From Thermomonas carbonis (GTDB lineage Bacteria > Pseudomonadota > Gammaproteobacteria > Xanthomonadales > Xanthomonadaceae), in NCBI RefSeq assembly GCF_014396975.1, contig NZ_CP060719.1, forward strand, positions 1,398,001-1,462,000: 64,000 nt of DNA. Direction: 5' to 3'. Numbering within the stretch: the first letter of the stretch is position 1; each line of letters begins with the position of its first letter. Made by a program: the position numbers and the translations under genes. The notes below the pieces were generated by a model that searched no databases, was not told the DNA's origin, and saw nothing but the letters and a program-made list of their open reading frames with translations. Shown piece after piece: positions 18,772 to 27,276 of this stretch.

Positions 18772-19275
18772 TCAGCGCCGATGGCGCCGTGCCAGGAAGT
18801 GATCCAGGCTGGCCTTGCCGGGGCCGGCCATCAATAGCCAGAACAGCACGGCGACGTACAGCACTTCGTCCAGTTCGACGAATTCGTTCACCGTGGAAAT
18901 GGTCGGCAGCACCACCACCGCCAACGCCACCAGCATGTTCACGATCATCGGCACTGCAGCCAGGCGCGTCCACAGGCCGACGATCAGCAACCCGCCGCCG
19001 ATGAGGTCGGTGGCGCCGGACAGGGTGGCGCTGAGCAGCGGGAACGGGATGCCCCACTCGACGAAACGGGCGGAAAAGAACTCGAGGTTGTGCAGCTTCG
19101 CCCAGCCGGTTTCCAGCCAGAAGTAACCGAACACCAGCCGCAGCAGCAGCGGACCCAGCCACTCGTACGCAAGCATGCGGTCATGGAGCATGTCGAGCAT
19201 GCGCATCGCGGGGCTGGACGGTGCCGTCCCGGCGGCGCGTGCGCGCCGGTTCGCATAAGTGGCGCAACCTTGCAT
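18772..19275 (-). CDS. DoxX-family membrane protein, last gene of the bufferin operon
   Basis: 167-aa membrane protein with four hydrophobic segments and DoxX hallmarks (LLLRLVFGYFWLETGWAKLH, then GIPFPLLSATLSGATDLIGG). DoxX-type proteins are frequent fourth members of MNIO/bufferin (gig, hvf) operons, where they are thought to take part in membrane redox or export steps; this is inferred. Start ATG 19275 has GAGGA 8 nt upstream; an internal ATG at 19206 is less likely. It begins 10 bp after bufC ends. Confidence 0.85.
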   Translation of the reverse strand: MQGCATYANRRARAAGTAPSSPAMRMLDMLHDRMLAYEWLGPLLLRLVFGYFWLETGWAKLHNLEFFSARFVEWGIPFPLLSATLSGATDLIGGGLLIVGLWTRLAAVPMIVNMLVALAVVVLPTISTVNEFVELDEVLYVAVLFWLLMAGPGKASLDHFLARRHRR

Positions 19276-19285
19276 GGGTGTGTCC

Positions 19286-20080
19286 TCAATCAGGATGGGA
19301 GTGGAAGACGTCGGCAGCGAGCACGCCGTCGGCAAGCCAGCGCTTGAGCAGGCTGGCGGCACGCAGGGCGCCGTCGGCGTGGCGTGCGTGCGATCGTTCG
19401 CACAAGCGGGCGAAGGTGTCGCCGCACTGGATGGCCTGCAGGGCCTCGGCTTCGTCGAGGTCGAGCCTCCGCCAGTGCACGTCGGCCGCGTTGCGCCACA
19501 GCAGCCAGTGCGTGGTCGCGCGATCACGCAGTCGCGGCAGCGGCAGGCCGCGCGCGCGTGCATCGACCACGTCGGCTGCATTGGTGCGCAGTGCGAGCAG
19601 GCGTGTTGCGGGATGCAGTTTCAGCTGCAATGCAGGCCAGGACTGTGCGGGCAGCGTGGCGATGGCATCGAACCCGAGCGCATCCGCATCCGCGGCATCG
19701 AACACCTCGCCCTGCTGCCATTCGAAACGGGCGAGATCGCTGATCTTGCGCGGCACCTCGCGACGCGACGCCAGCCAGTCGGCGAACGCGTGTCCGAAGT
19801 GCCGAACGGACGGTCGCGTGGAGGGATGCGCGCGCAGGTACGCATCGGCGAGCGCATCGAACCGCGCGTCACCGAGTACGGCCTGGGTTGCCGGATAGTC
19901 CTGGCCGAGGACGTCGGCCAGGCGCAGTCGATAGGCATCGGCGTAGATGCGCAGGCGATCGTCGCGGGTTTCGCCATGCAGGCGCGCTGGGTCGATGGCA
20001 CCGGCGAAGCCGGCATCGCCATGCAGCAGCCAGGCCTGCATCGCCGACTGGCGCTGCTGCAAGGTCGGCACCGCGTTCAT
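19286..20080 (-). CDS. bufC: BufC/HvfC-type protein (DUF2063), partner of the MNIO enzyme
   Basis: 264-aa protein of the DUF2063 family. The N-terminal region contains LQQRQSAMQAWLLHG and LRIYADAYRLRLADVLGQDY; further on it has RFEWQQGEVFDAADA and the family's LWRNAADVHWRRLDLDEAEA. In characterised systems the partner forms a complex with the DUF692 MNIO enzyme and helps bind the precursor's leader. Its ATG overlaps the bufB stop (ATGA at 20077-20080), implying coupled translation and roughly equal amounts of the two proteins. Confidence 0.86.
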   Translation of the reverse strand: MNAVPTLQQRQSAMQAWLLHGDAGFAGAIDPARLHGETRDDRLRIYADAYRLRLADVLGQDYPATQAVLGDARFDALADAYLRAHPSTRPSVRHFGHAFADWLASRREVPRKISDLARFEWQQGEVFDAADADALGFDAIATLPAQSWPALQLKLHPATRLLALRTNAADVVDARARGLPLPRLRDRATTHWLLWRNAADVHWRRLDLDEAEALQAIQCGDTFARLCERSHARHADGALRAASLLKRWLADGVLAADVFHSHPD

Positions 20081-20928
20081 GCGGCGATTGCCTGCCGCGC
20101 ATCGCTGGCGATGCGGCGGGCGATGTCGAGTTCCTGCAACAGGTCGTGCAGCGGCGGGATATCGTCGTCGCGCTCGATCATCGTCGGTACTTCGCCGAAG
20201 CGACGCAACGCGTGCGCATACAGCGCCCACACGCCGTCGCAGACCGCGGCGTCGTGGGTATCGATCAGCAGGCCGGAGCCGAGCGCGTCCTCGCTGTGCC
20301 CGGCAAGATGGAGTTGTTTCACTGCGTGTCGCGGCAAGGCATCGAGATAGGCGGCCGCATCGATGCCGTGGTTGTGCGCGTTGACGTAGACGTTGTTGAT
20401 GTCGAGCAGCAGGCCGCAGCCGCTCGCTTGGACGAGCGCGCACAGGAATTCGGCTTCGCCCAGGGTGTCGCCGGCGAAGCGCAGGTAGCTGGACACGTTC
20501 TCCAGCACCAGTTGCCTGCCCAGCGCGTCCTGCACCTGCTGCACGCGCGCGGCGACATGGGCGAGGGTTGCCTCGTCGCGCGGCAGTGGCAACAGGTCGT
20601 GCAGTTGCACGCCGTCATGGCGCGACCAGCACAGGTGATCGGAGATCAAGGCGGGCCGCACCCGCTTCGCGAGTGCCGACAGCGCACGCAGGTACTCGCG
20701 GTCGAGCGGGTCGCTGCCGCCGATGTTCAGCGCCACCCCGTGCATCGCCAGTGGCCAGCGTTCGGCGATGCGGTCGAGCATCGCGAGCGGGCGGCCGCCA
20801 TCGACCAGGTAGTTCTCGCTGACGATCTCCAGCCAGTCGACGACGTTGCGGTCGGCCGACAGCAAGGCGTCGTAGTGCTGCGGGCGCAGGCCCAGGCCAA
20901 AGCCTTGCAGGGGGCTATTCATCGGCAT
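20077..20928 (-). CDS. bufB: MNIO-family RiPP-modifying enzyme (DUF692, BufB/HvfB)
   Basis: 283-aa multinuclear non-haem iron oxidase with a TIM-barrel fold. Candidate metal ligands are present in the expected order: Glu in WLEIVSENYL, His in AMHGVALNIGG, Asp-His in ISDHLCWS, Glu in LVLENVSSYL, Asp/Asn/His in LLLDINNVYVNAHNHG, His in QLHLAGH, Asp-x-His in IDTHDAAV, and Glu in MIERDDDIPP. Known homologues oxidise Cys of the precursor to copper-binding heterocycles such as oxazolone/thioamide or thiooxazole. The start may be 20928 (MPMNS) or 20922 (MNS). It lies directly downstream of the Cys-rich precursor. Confidence 0.92.
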   Translation of the reverse strand: MPMNSPLQGFGLGLRPQHYDALLSADRNVVDWLEIVSENYLVDGGRPLAMLDRIAERWPLAMHGVALNIGGSDPLDREYLRALSALAKRVRPALISDHLCWSRHDGVQLHDLLPLPRDEATLAHVAARVQQVQDALGRQLVLENVSSYLRFAGDTLGEAEFLCALVQASGCGLLLDINNVYVNAHNHGIDAAAYLDALPRHAVKQLHLAGHSEDALGSGLLIDTHDAAVCDGVWALYAHALRRFGEVPTMIERDDDIPPLHDLLQELDIARRIASDARQAIAA

Positions 20929-20942
20929 GTCCGGTGAGGTGG

Positions 20943-20967
20943 GCGCGCCCGTTCGGCACGGGCGCGC
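20943..20967 (-). promoter_or_regulatory. Intercistronic GC-rich stem-loop between bufA and bufB
   Basis: A perfect 10-bp stem (GCGCGCCCGT / ACGGGCGCGC) with a 5-nt loop occupies most of the 49-bp gap between the precursor stop and the enzyme start. No T tract follows. Such a structure would be expected to attenuate readthrough or protect the upstream mRNA, so that more precursor than enzyme is made. Inference only. Confidence 0.7.
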
Positions 20968-20977
20968 TGGCGGAGGC

Positions 20978-21268
20978 TCAGGCCTTCTTCGCTTCCGGCT
21001 TGGCCGGCTTGGGCATCTCGAACTTGCCGCCGGCGACCTTGCAGTCCTTGGCATTGGTTGCGGTGAAGCCCTGGCCCTTGCAGGCGTTCTGGCCCTTGCA
21101 CGCATTCGCGGCGCTCTTGCATGCGCCGTGGCCCTTGCAGGCGTTGGCACCCATGCAATGACCGGTCTTGGCGGTGCCGGTCTCGCCGGCATTGGCGATG
21201 GGCGCACCCATGAACAGCGCGGCGGCGGCGATGGCGAGCGACAAGCCGGAAACGGTGGTGGTCTTCAT
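20978..21268 (-). CDS. bufA: Bufferin-type metallophore precursor (BufA2-like), exported Cys-rich peptide
   Basis: 96-aa RiPP precursor. A signal peptide (residues 1-27, ending PIANA) is followed by a Cys/Gly/Lys/Asn repeat region with six Cys (38, 44, 50, 57, 63, 76). Its pattern is CMGANACKGHGACK then NACKGQNACKGQGF, and the tail is rich in Lys/Pro/Ala. This is the periplasmic bufferin layout: the signal peptide doubles as leader, and Cys are modified by the adjacent MNIO enzyme before export. Modified bufferins bind copper and protect against metal excess. It is the first gene of the operon, divergent from an AraC regulator. Confidence 0.88.
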   Translation of the reverse strand: MKTTTVSGLSLAIAAAALFMGAPIANAGETGTAKTGHCMGANACKGHGACKSAANACKGQNACKGQGFTATNAKDCKVAGGKFEMPKPAKPEAKKA

Positions 21269-21354
21269 GCGGGGATCCTCGGTTCGGAAGGGAGTTGGGG
21301 CGCCGCAGGGGGAGGTCCGCGGCGCCTGTGTATTCCATCCGGATGCGGGCAAGC

Positions 21355-21393
21355 GGAATATCCCGCGAGTCCGGGGGATATGCCCCGCGTCCG
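21355..21393. promoter_or_regulatory. Tandem 19-bp operator-like direct repeat between bufA and the AraC gene
   Basis: GGAATATCCCGCGAGTCCG (21355-21373) and GGGATATGCCCCGCGTCCG (21375-21393) match at 15 of 19 positions and start 20 bp apart, about two helical turns. AraC-family dimers often bind such half-site pairs. A TACACA -10-like hexamer for bufA (21327-21332 on the minus strand) places the repeat next to its -35 position, as in class II activation. Binding is inferred. Confidence 0.55.
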
Positions 21394-21481
21394 CAGGTGC
21401 GATGCGTTCCAGCGGTCGTGGACGCGCGCGCATGAAACACCGGGCGAACGGTCATGGCCGGCAACGCGGGGCTGGCCTAGG

Positions 21482-22411
21482 ATGCAAGCCGTGGACACCC
21501 TTCCCGACAGCGCGGCCCTCGACATCGATCGCGACAACGTGCTCGAGACCGTGCTCGGCGCATATCGCATGCGCGTCGAGATCACCGCCGACGTGCGCTA
21601 CTGCGGCACCTGGTACGACCAGGAGCCGGCCACGCGCCATGGCCAGTTCCACCTGCTCACCGAGGGCACGTGCTGGGTCAGTGGCGCCGCGCTGGACACG
21701 CCGGTGCAACTGCATCGCGGCGACCTGATCGTGTTCCCCGCCGGCGTGCGCCACCTGCTGTCGTCGAGCGCGGATGCGCACCTGCCCACGTCCAACGAAA
21801 TCGAGCCGGACGACACCGCGATGCTGTGCGGCGAACTGGAATTCATCACCGGCACCAGCAACCCGATCTTCAACGCGCTGCCCGCGTATTTCGTGGTGCG
21901 ATCCGACGCCAGCAGCGACGGCTTCCGCCAGCTCGCGGCGATGCTCACCGAAACCAGCCGCGACCGCCGCTGGGGCCGGCAACTGGTGCAGAACAAGCTG
22001 GCCGATTCGCTGTTCACCATGGCCGTCTGCGAATACGTGCGCTGCGCCGATCGCCCGCGCGGCTTGCTTGCCGCGCTGACCGATGCGCGGTTGTCGCGCG
22101 CGCTGGCCGCGGTGCACGAACGCCCCGGCCAGGACTGGACGATCCAGTCGATGGCGCAGCAGGCCAACATGTCGCGCACCGCCTTCGCCGAACTGTTCAC
22201 CGCCACGGTCGGCGTGCCGCCGATCCAGTACCTGGCGCAATGGCGGGCGACCGAGGCGCGTCGACTGCTGCGGAACCGGCGTTTCTCGGTGGGCGCGATC
22301 GCGGAGATGCTGGGCTATCGCAGCGAGGCCGCATTCCGGCGTTTCTTCAAGCGCATGGAAGGGATCGGCCCGGGCAAGGCGCGCAGCGGCGGCGATGACG
22401 CGGATCCCTGA
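21482..22411 (+). CDS. AraC-family transcriptional regulator (cupin_6 sensor), likely regulator of the bufferin operon
   Basis: 309-aa regulator. The N-terminal AraC cupin_6 domain (about 15-195) includes TWYDQEPATRHGQFHLLTEG and HRGDLIVFPAGVRHLL. The C-terminal AraC DNA-binding domain has two helix-turn-helices (WTIQSMAQQANMSRTAFAEL and FSVGAIAEMLGYRSEAAFRR). It lies back to back with bufA across a 213-bp control region holding a tandem repeat. An alternative GTG start at 21491 lies 7 nt after a TAGGAT -10-like box, which would make the mRNA leaderless. The ligand is not evident; a role in metal or redox response is inferred from position. Confidence 0.88.
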   Translation: MQAVDTLPDSAALDIDRDNVLETVLGAYRMRVEITADVRYCGTWYDQEPATRHGQFHLLTEGTCWVSGAALDTPVQLHRGDLIVFPAGVRHLLSSSADAHLPTSNEIEPDDTAMLCGELEFITGTSNPIFNALPAYFVVRSDASSDGFRQLAAMLTETSRDRRWGRQLVQNKLADSLFTMAVCEYVRCADRPRGLLAALTDARLSRALAAVHERPGQDWTIQSMAQQANMSRTAFAELFTATVGVPPIQYLAQWRATEARRLLRNRRFSVGAIAEMLGYRSEAAFRRFFKRMEGIGPGKARSGGDDADP

Positions 22412-22561
22412 GTCGCTTCAGCAGTGAAGGCATGCGGCGGCCGGTGAATCACGCGCGGCAGGCGTGACCTGTTTCGCGTTTCCGCGCTGTGCCATCCGGC
22501 CAACATCGCGCTGTCATGATCCCGCGGCAGGCTCCCTCGACTTTCCACGGGGGAACGGGTC

Positions 22562-23569
22562 ATGCACCACCTGCACCGCGCCGGCGCGATCGCGCTGGCC
22601 ACTCTTCTGCTTGCCGCATGCGGTGCCGCGCCGGGCCCGGACGCCGCCATCTCCTCGGCATCGCCCGCGGCCAACGCATCGGCGGACGCGCAGGTGGCGG
22701 ATGATGCCGATGCATTGCGCGAACGCGCGCGCCAGGCGATGCAGGCCTCGCGGATGTTCGCGCCGGCGGGCGACAACGCGCTGGAGCATTACCTCGCCCT
22801 GCGCGCCCAGGCAGCGGACGATGCGAGCGTGCGCGCCGCATTGGTCGACCTGCAGCCGCAGCTGGTGATCGCGATCGAGCAGGCGATCGCACGCGGCGAA
22901 TACCCCGAAAGCCGTCGATTGCTGGACTTGCTGGCGCGCGCGGATACGCAAGCGCCCGCGTTGCCGCGGCTGCGCGAAACCGTGGCCAGCGCCGAGACCG
23001 CTGCGCGCGATCGCGAGCTCGCGGTGGACGCCGAGACACGCGCCGAGGCCGAGCGCGCCGAAGCGGAACTCCGCCGCGTCGCCCAGGAAAATGCCACCCG
23101 CCTGGCCACAGAACGCGGCAACGCACCGGTGCGTCCTTCGCAGCCATCGGCGACCGGCAATCCCGCACCGTCGCAGCCCACCGCGACCAGCGTCGTGCCC
23201 GCTGCAGATGCACCCGCCCGCACCGTGGCCACGCCGCCGGCAAGACCGGTGGAAGCACCGCGTCCTGCGCCGCCACCGGTCCAGCAGGTCGCGGCATCGA
23301 TGCCAGCACCGTCGCCGGCGAAACTGCTGCGCGACGTCGCCCCGCGCTATCCGGAGGGCGCGTTGCGCCAGCGCCAGTCCGGGCAGGTGCAGGTCGCGTT
23401 CACCATCAATGCGCAGGGCGGCGTGGAGTCGCCGCGAGTGGTGTCATCGGATCTGCCGACTGCGTTCGATCGCGCGGCACTCGCTGCGGCGTCGCGCTGG
23501 AAGTTCGAGGCCACCGGCGGCAGCCAGCCGGGTTCGCGCACGGTGCGTTTCGATCCGCCGGGCGGCTGA
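22562..23569 (+). CDS. TonB C-terminal domain lipoprotein
   Basis: 335-aa periplasmic protein. The signal sequence ends in a lipobox (LLAAC, Cys20), so it is lipid-anchored rather than carrying the single TM helix usual for TonB. A helical, Ala/Glu/Arg-rich stretch (about 55-185) and a long Pro/Ala linker (about 190-255) follow. The final part is a TonB-C-type domain (LLRDVAPRYPEGALRQRQSG, then VQVAFTINAQGGVESPRVV and FDRAALAAASRWKF). No ExbB/ExbD genes are nearby, so energy transduction is doubtful. GGGGGAAC precedes the ATG. Confidence 0.82.
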   Translation: MHHLHRAGAIALATLLLAACGAAPGPDAAISSASPAANASADAQVADDADALRERARQAMQASRMFAPAGDNALEHYLALRAQAADDASVRAALVDLQPQLVIAIEQAIARGEYPESRRLLDLLARADTQAPALPRLRETVASAETAARDRELAVDAETRAEAERAEAELRRVAQENATRLATERGNAPVRPSQPSATGNPAPSQPTATSVVPAADAPARTVATPPARPVEAPRPAPPPVQQVAASMPAPSPAKLLRDVAPRYPEGALRQRQSGQVQVAFTINAQGGVESPRVVSSDLPTAFDRAALAAASRWKFEATGGSQPGSRTVRFDPPGG

Positions 23570-23583
23570 GCCGCTCAGGCGAT

Positions 23584-24018
23584 TCAGGGTTCGACGATGT
23601 CGCCGTGCATCGGCGCGAGCCGCTTGAGCAGGCGGTTCTGCGTGCCCACCGGAACCTTGCGCACGGTCATCACCTCGATGAGGTCTTCGACCAGTGCGTT
23701 GAATTGCGCGTCGTCGATGTTGCGGCCGGCGTGCGATTCCTGCATCGACAGGCCACTGTAGGTGCACGGCCCATCCGACTCCGCGCAGAACTGCTCGATC
23801 AGCATGCTGCGCAGGCGGACGATGTCGGCATCGGCGAACTGGAAGTTGATCCGCTCGTCCTCGACGATCTTTTCCAGCAGGGCATCGACGATGCCTTCGA
23901 TGCCGGATGCGCCGCCGAGTTGGTCGTAGGTGGTGGCCTTGGGCGAGGTGGCACAGGCGGCCAGGAAGACCGACAGTGCCAACATCAGCCCAGCGCGATG
24001 GAGTGGATGCCGTGCCAT
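23584..24018 (-). CDS. Group 1 truncated haemoglobin, lipoprotein form
   Basis: 144-aa globin of the 2-on-2 type. A lipobox (FLAAC, near residue 22) makes it a predicted envelope lipoprotein, unusual for this cytosolic family. The globin domain starts YDQLGGASGIEGIVDALLEK, and the proximal His is in ESHAGRNIDDAQF. It is the last gene of an overlapping four-gene operon; its ATG shares a base with the DUF3034 stop (TGATG). Haem/O2/NO binding is expected but not shown. Confidence 0.8.
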   Translation of the reverse strand: MARHPLHRAGLMLALSVFLAACATSPKATTYDQLGGASGIEGIVDALLEKIVEDERINFQFADADIVRLRSMLIEQFCAESDGPCTYSGLSMQESHAGRNIDDAQFNALVEDLIEVMTVRKVPVGTQNRLLKRLAPMHGDIVEP

Positions 24019-24902
24019 CAGAACGACGCCTGCACGGAGAGGTAGGGGCCGCGCTGCTTGTCCAGCGTGGCGATCGAGCCGAGGTCGGCATACGCGGCGA
24101 CCACCGCGACATGCTTGTTCGGGAACCACGCGACGAAGGCGTCCTTCCAGTCGTCCTCGCGGGCGAAGCCGAGGTTGTCCGGCTTCTGCCGATACTCCAC
24201 GCCGACTGCCCACTGCGGATCCAGCAGCAGTGCCACCGAGGATTCCAGCACCAGCGAACGGCCGGCCCTGCGGTCGCCGCCGAAGCCGAGCAGGCCTGCC
24301 TGGTTCGCGCTGGTGCTGCGCAGGGTCGCGTTGACCAGCAGATGCCGATCGAAGGCCGCGGCCAGGAACAGCTTGCTGGCCGCGAGGTACACGTCGGTGC
24401 CACTGTCGTCACGCGCGCCGACCGCGGACGGGATCGCGAAATCAAGCTGGCGCTTGTGCTGAACGCCGAAGGAAATTTGCGGCATCGCGGTGTACAACAG
24501 GTCGCCGCCGAGGCGGACCTTGGCACCGATCACCTCGGCATCGAAGCGTCCCGTCGGCAAAGAAAGCCGACGTTGCAGTTCGCCCAACCCGAAGCGCTGC
24601 CGCGCATACGAGAGTTCGACCCGGTTGCGGAATGTGTAGGCGACACCCGCGGCATCCAGCGAGTAGTCGCCGGTATCGACGCGAGTCGCGAACGCGGTGC
24701 CGCCGTTTTGCGCATCGGTGCCGTAGCCGGACAACACCGCCCATGGCACCAGCCCGCCGCCCGCACTGCCCTCGAACTGGGTGGCACCGCCGGTCGCCAG
24801 CAGGCGGCCATCGGCGGCGATGGCGCAGGCCGGCATCGCGATCAACGCGGCAAGCGCGATGGCGAAGCGACGATGGCGCGGCAGGTGGTGGGCACGTGTC
24901 AT
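24018..24902 (-). CDS. DUF3034 family outer-membrane-type protein
   Basis: 294-aa exported protein with an N-terminal signal (to about residue 29, ACAIAADG). The rest is beta-rich, with alternating strands and a C-terminal Phe (GPYLSVQASF), the usual signature of outer-membrane barrels. Family hallmarks include LLATGGATQFEGSAGGGLVP at the mature N-terminus and FAREDDWKDAFVAWFPNKHV near the end. Function unknown. ATG overlaps the EAL gene stop (ATGA). Confidence 0.8.
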   Translation of the reverse strand: MTRAHHLPRHRRFAIALAALIAMPACAIAADGRLLATGGATQFEGSAGGGLVPWAVLSGYGTDAQNGGTAFATRVDTGDYSLDAAGVAYTFRNRVELSYARQRFGLGELQRRLSLPTGRFDAEVIGAKVRLGGDLLYTAMPQISFGVQHKRQLDFAIPSAVGARDDSGTDVYLAASKLFLAAAFDRHLLVNATLRSTSANQAGLLGFGGDRRAGRSLVLESSVALLLDPQWAVGVEYRQKPDNLGFAREDDWKDAFVAWFPNKHVAVVAAYADLGSIATLDKQRGPYLSVQASF

Positions 24903-27276
24903 GCGATCTGTTCGCTCCGCGTCGATGCGTTGGCCTGGAAGTCGTCATGCCAGCGACGGAAATCCTCCGCAGGCACCGGCTTCGAGAAGAAATAGCCCTG
25001 CACCATGTCGCAGTGCAGGCGTTGCAGGATTTCCAGCGAGCCGGACTGCTCCACGCCCTCGGCGATGACCACCAGGCCCATGTTGTGACCGATCTCGATC
25101 GCCGATCGCACGATCACGGTGTCCTCGGGGTTGGTGTCCAGGCGCATCACGAAACTCTTGTCGATCTTGATCTCGTCCACCGGCAGGCTGCGAAGTTGCG
25201 CCAGCGACGAATGGCCGGTGCCGAAGTCGTCGATCGACAGACGCACGCCCAGCGCGCGCAACGCGCGCATGGTGATCAGCGCCGACTGCACATCGCGCAT
25301 CACCGTGCTTTCGGTGATTTCCAGGATCAGTTCCTGTGCCGGGAAGCGATGCGCCTGCAGCAGGCCGGCCACGCGATCAGGCAAGCGCGCATCGAGCAGA
25401 TCCATCGGCGACAGGTTCACCGCCAGGCCGATCTCCAGTCCGTCCTCGCGCCACGCGGAGGCCTGCTGCAGGCCGGCAGCGAGCACGAAGGCGGTGATCT
25501 CGTGGATCAGGCCGCAATGCTCGGCCAGCGGGATGAATTCGTCCGGCGAGATCGTGCCCAGCGCCGGGTGCTGCCAGCGCAGCAGCGCTTCCGCATGGGC
25601 CACGCGGCCGCTGCGCAGGTCGACCTTGGGCTGGTAGAACACCCGCAGTTCGTCGCGCTCGCGCGCCCTGCGCAGGTCGCTGATCAGTCCGATCCGGCGC
25701 AGGTGGGTTTCGTCATGGCCGGTCTGGTAGACCGCGACCCGCCGCTGTGCCTGCTTGGCCTCGTACATGGCGATGTCGGCGCGGCGCAGCAGCGCATCCG
25801 CACTGGTCGCATGCAGCGGATACAGGGTCAGGCCGATGCTCGCGCCGATGCTGACCTGCGCCTGTCGTTCGCTGAGGTCCAGCGGCGCTTCCAGCGCGCG
25901 GATGATCGACCACGCGCGTTCCTGCGCGCTCGCTTGGTCGGTATCGCCGATCAGCACCAGGAATTCATCGCCGCCGAGCCGGGCCAGCCGGTCATCGCTG
26001 TCGATCGCATTGCGCAGGCGCCGCCCGACTTCCTCCAGCACGCTGTCGCCGAAGGCATGGCCCAGGGTGTCGTTGATTTCCTTGAACCTGTCGAGGTCGA
26101 GCAACAGCACCGCGCATCGGGTGTCGCTGCTGCGCGCGTGTTCGAGAGCGGCTTCGAGCAGGGACAGCGCATGCACCCGGTTGGGCAGGCCGGTCAGGGT
26201 GTCGTGCTGGGCCTGGTGGCGGATCCGCTGTTCGCGTTCGGCGATGCCGCCCTGCATGCGATTGAACGCATTGGCGAGGTCCGACAACTCATCGTCGCCC
26301 GCGACGGCCAGGTTTTCCGCGTAGTCGCCGGCTTCGATCCGCCGTGCGGCATCGGCCAGCCGCGCCACCGGGCGGGTCACGCTGCGGCCCACGACCACAG
26401 ACACCACCAGCGCCAGCAAGGCGGCCAGCGTGGCCAGCAGCATGATTTGCCGCTTCAGCTGCTGGTACGGCTGCATGGCTGCGTCCACGCCGGCCAGCAA
26501 GAGCACATCGATCCTGCCCGGGTGCGCGGGTCGGCCGGGGTGATGCCGGCGTGGAACTGCTGCTCGCCCAGCGCGATGCGGGTGCGCTCGCGCGGCAGTG
26601 CGGGCAGTTGCGCTAATGCGTTTGCGGATTCGATGTCCAGGCTGCTGGCGACCAGCCGCCAACCTTGCGCCTCGCGCGCGCCGATCGCCGCATCCAGTCC
26701 GGTCAGCGAGTGGTAGTCGCGTGCTTCGCGCGCGCCGAACAAGCGGCCCATCGCCACCCAGCCGATCAGCCGCGGCGCCAGGACCGGCACCACCACCAGC
26801 GAATACGGTTTGTCGCCGAGTTCGACCACGCCCGCGCTGCTGCCTTGCGTGCGCGCCGCCTCCAGCAACGGTGCCAACGCGACGGCTTGCGCGGTCTCGT
26901 CGCCGTCCAGTGTGCTGGTCTGCAGCTTGCCGTCGACATCCAGCAACAGCGACGCATCCGCACCCATGCGTTGCCCGTGGTTGAGCAAGGCGGACAGCAC
27001 GGTTGAGGCATCGCCGGTGGCCAAGGCCTCGCGGAAGGCGAAGTCCGATGCCAGCGCACCGACCGCCAGCGTCAGTTCCTGTCCGCGGTCGCGTTGCAAT
27101 TGCCGCCAGACCTTCTCGCCCACGTCGATGCGTTCGGCCAGTTGCCGATGCACGTCGCGATTCACCGCGACATCGACGATCAGCAGCGTGGCCAGCTGCA
27201 TCAGCACCAGGATCGCGACCAGCACTACCACGATCCGCGCACCGAAGCTGAGCCGGCCGATCCCCGGCACTCTCAC
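24899..27276 (-). pseudogene. Membrane GGDEF/EAL c-di-GMP protein, frameshifted in this sequence
   Basis: Would encode about 790 aa. It has TM1 (residues 10-32), a periplasmic sensor domain, TM2, HAMP (VTRPVARLADAARRIEAGDY), GGDEF with intact RLGGDEF, and EAL with AEALLRW and DDFGTGHSS. Both catalytic motifs look complete, so cyclase or phosphodiesterase activity is possible. The frame breaks near 26517-26522, where one C (plus strand) appears missing from a C/G run. Restoring it joins ITPADPRT to RIDVLLLAGVDAA. The GTG start (27276) overlaps the cupredoxin gene stop as GTGA. A sequencing error is plausible. Confidence 0.8.

Noticed and set aside
24632..26716. 694-codon plus-strand frame opposite the GGDEF/EAL gene
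   Set aside because: The opposite strand carries the GGDEF, EAL and HAMP motifs. This frame is Gln/His/Arg-rich with no recognisable domain.
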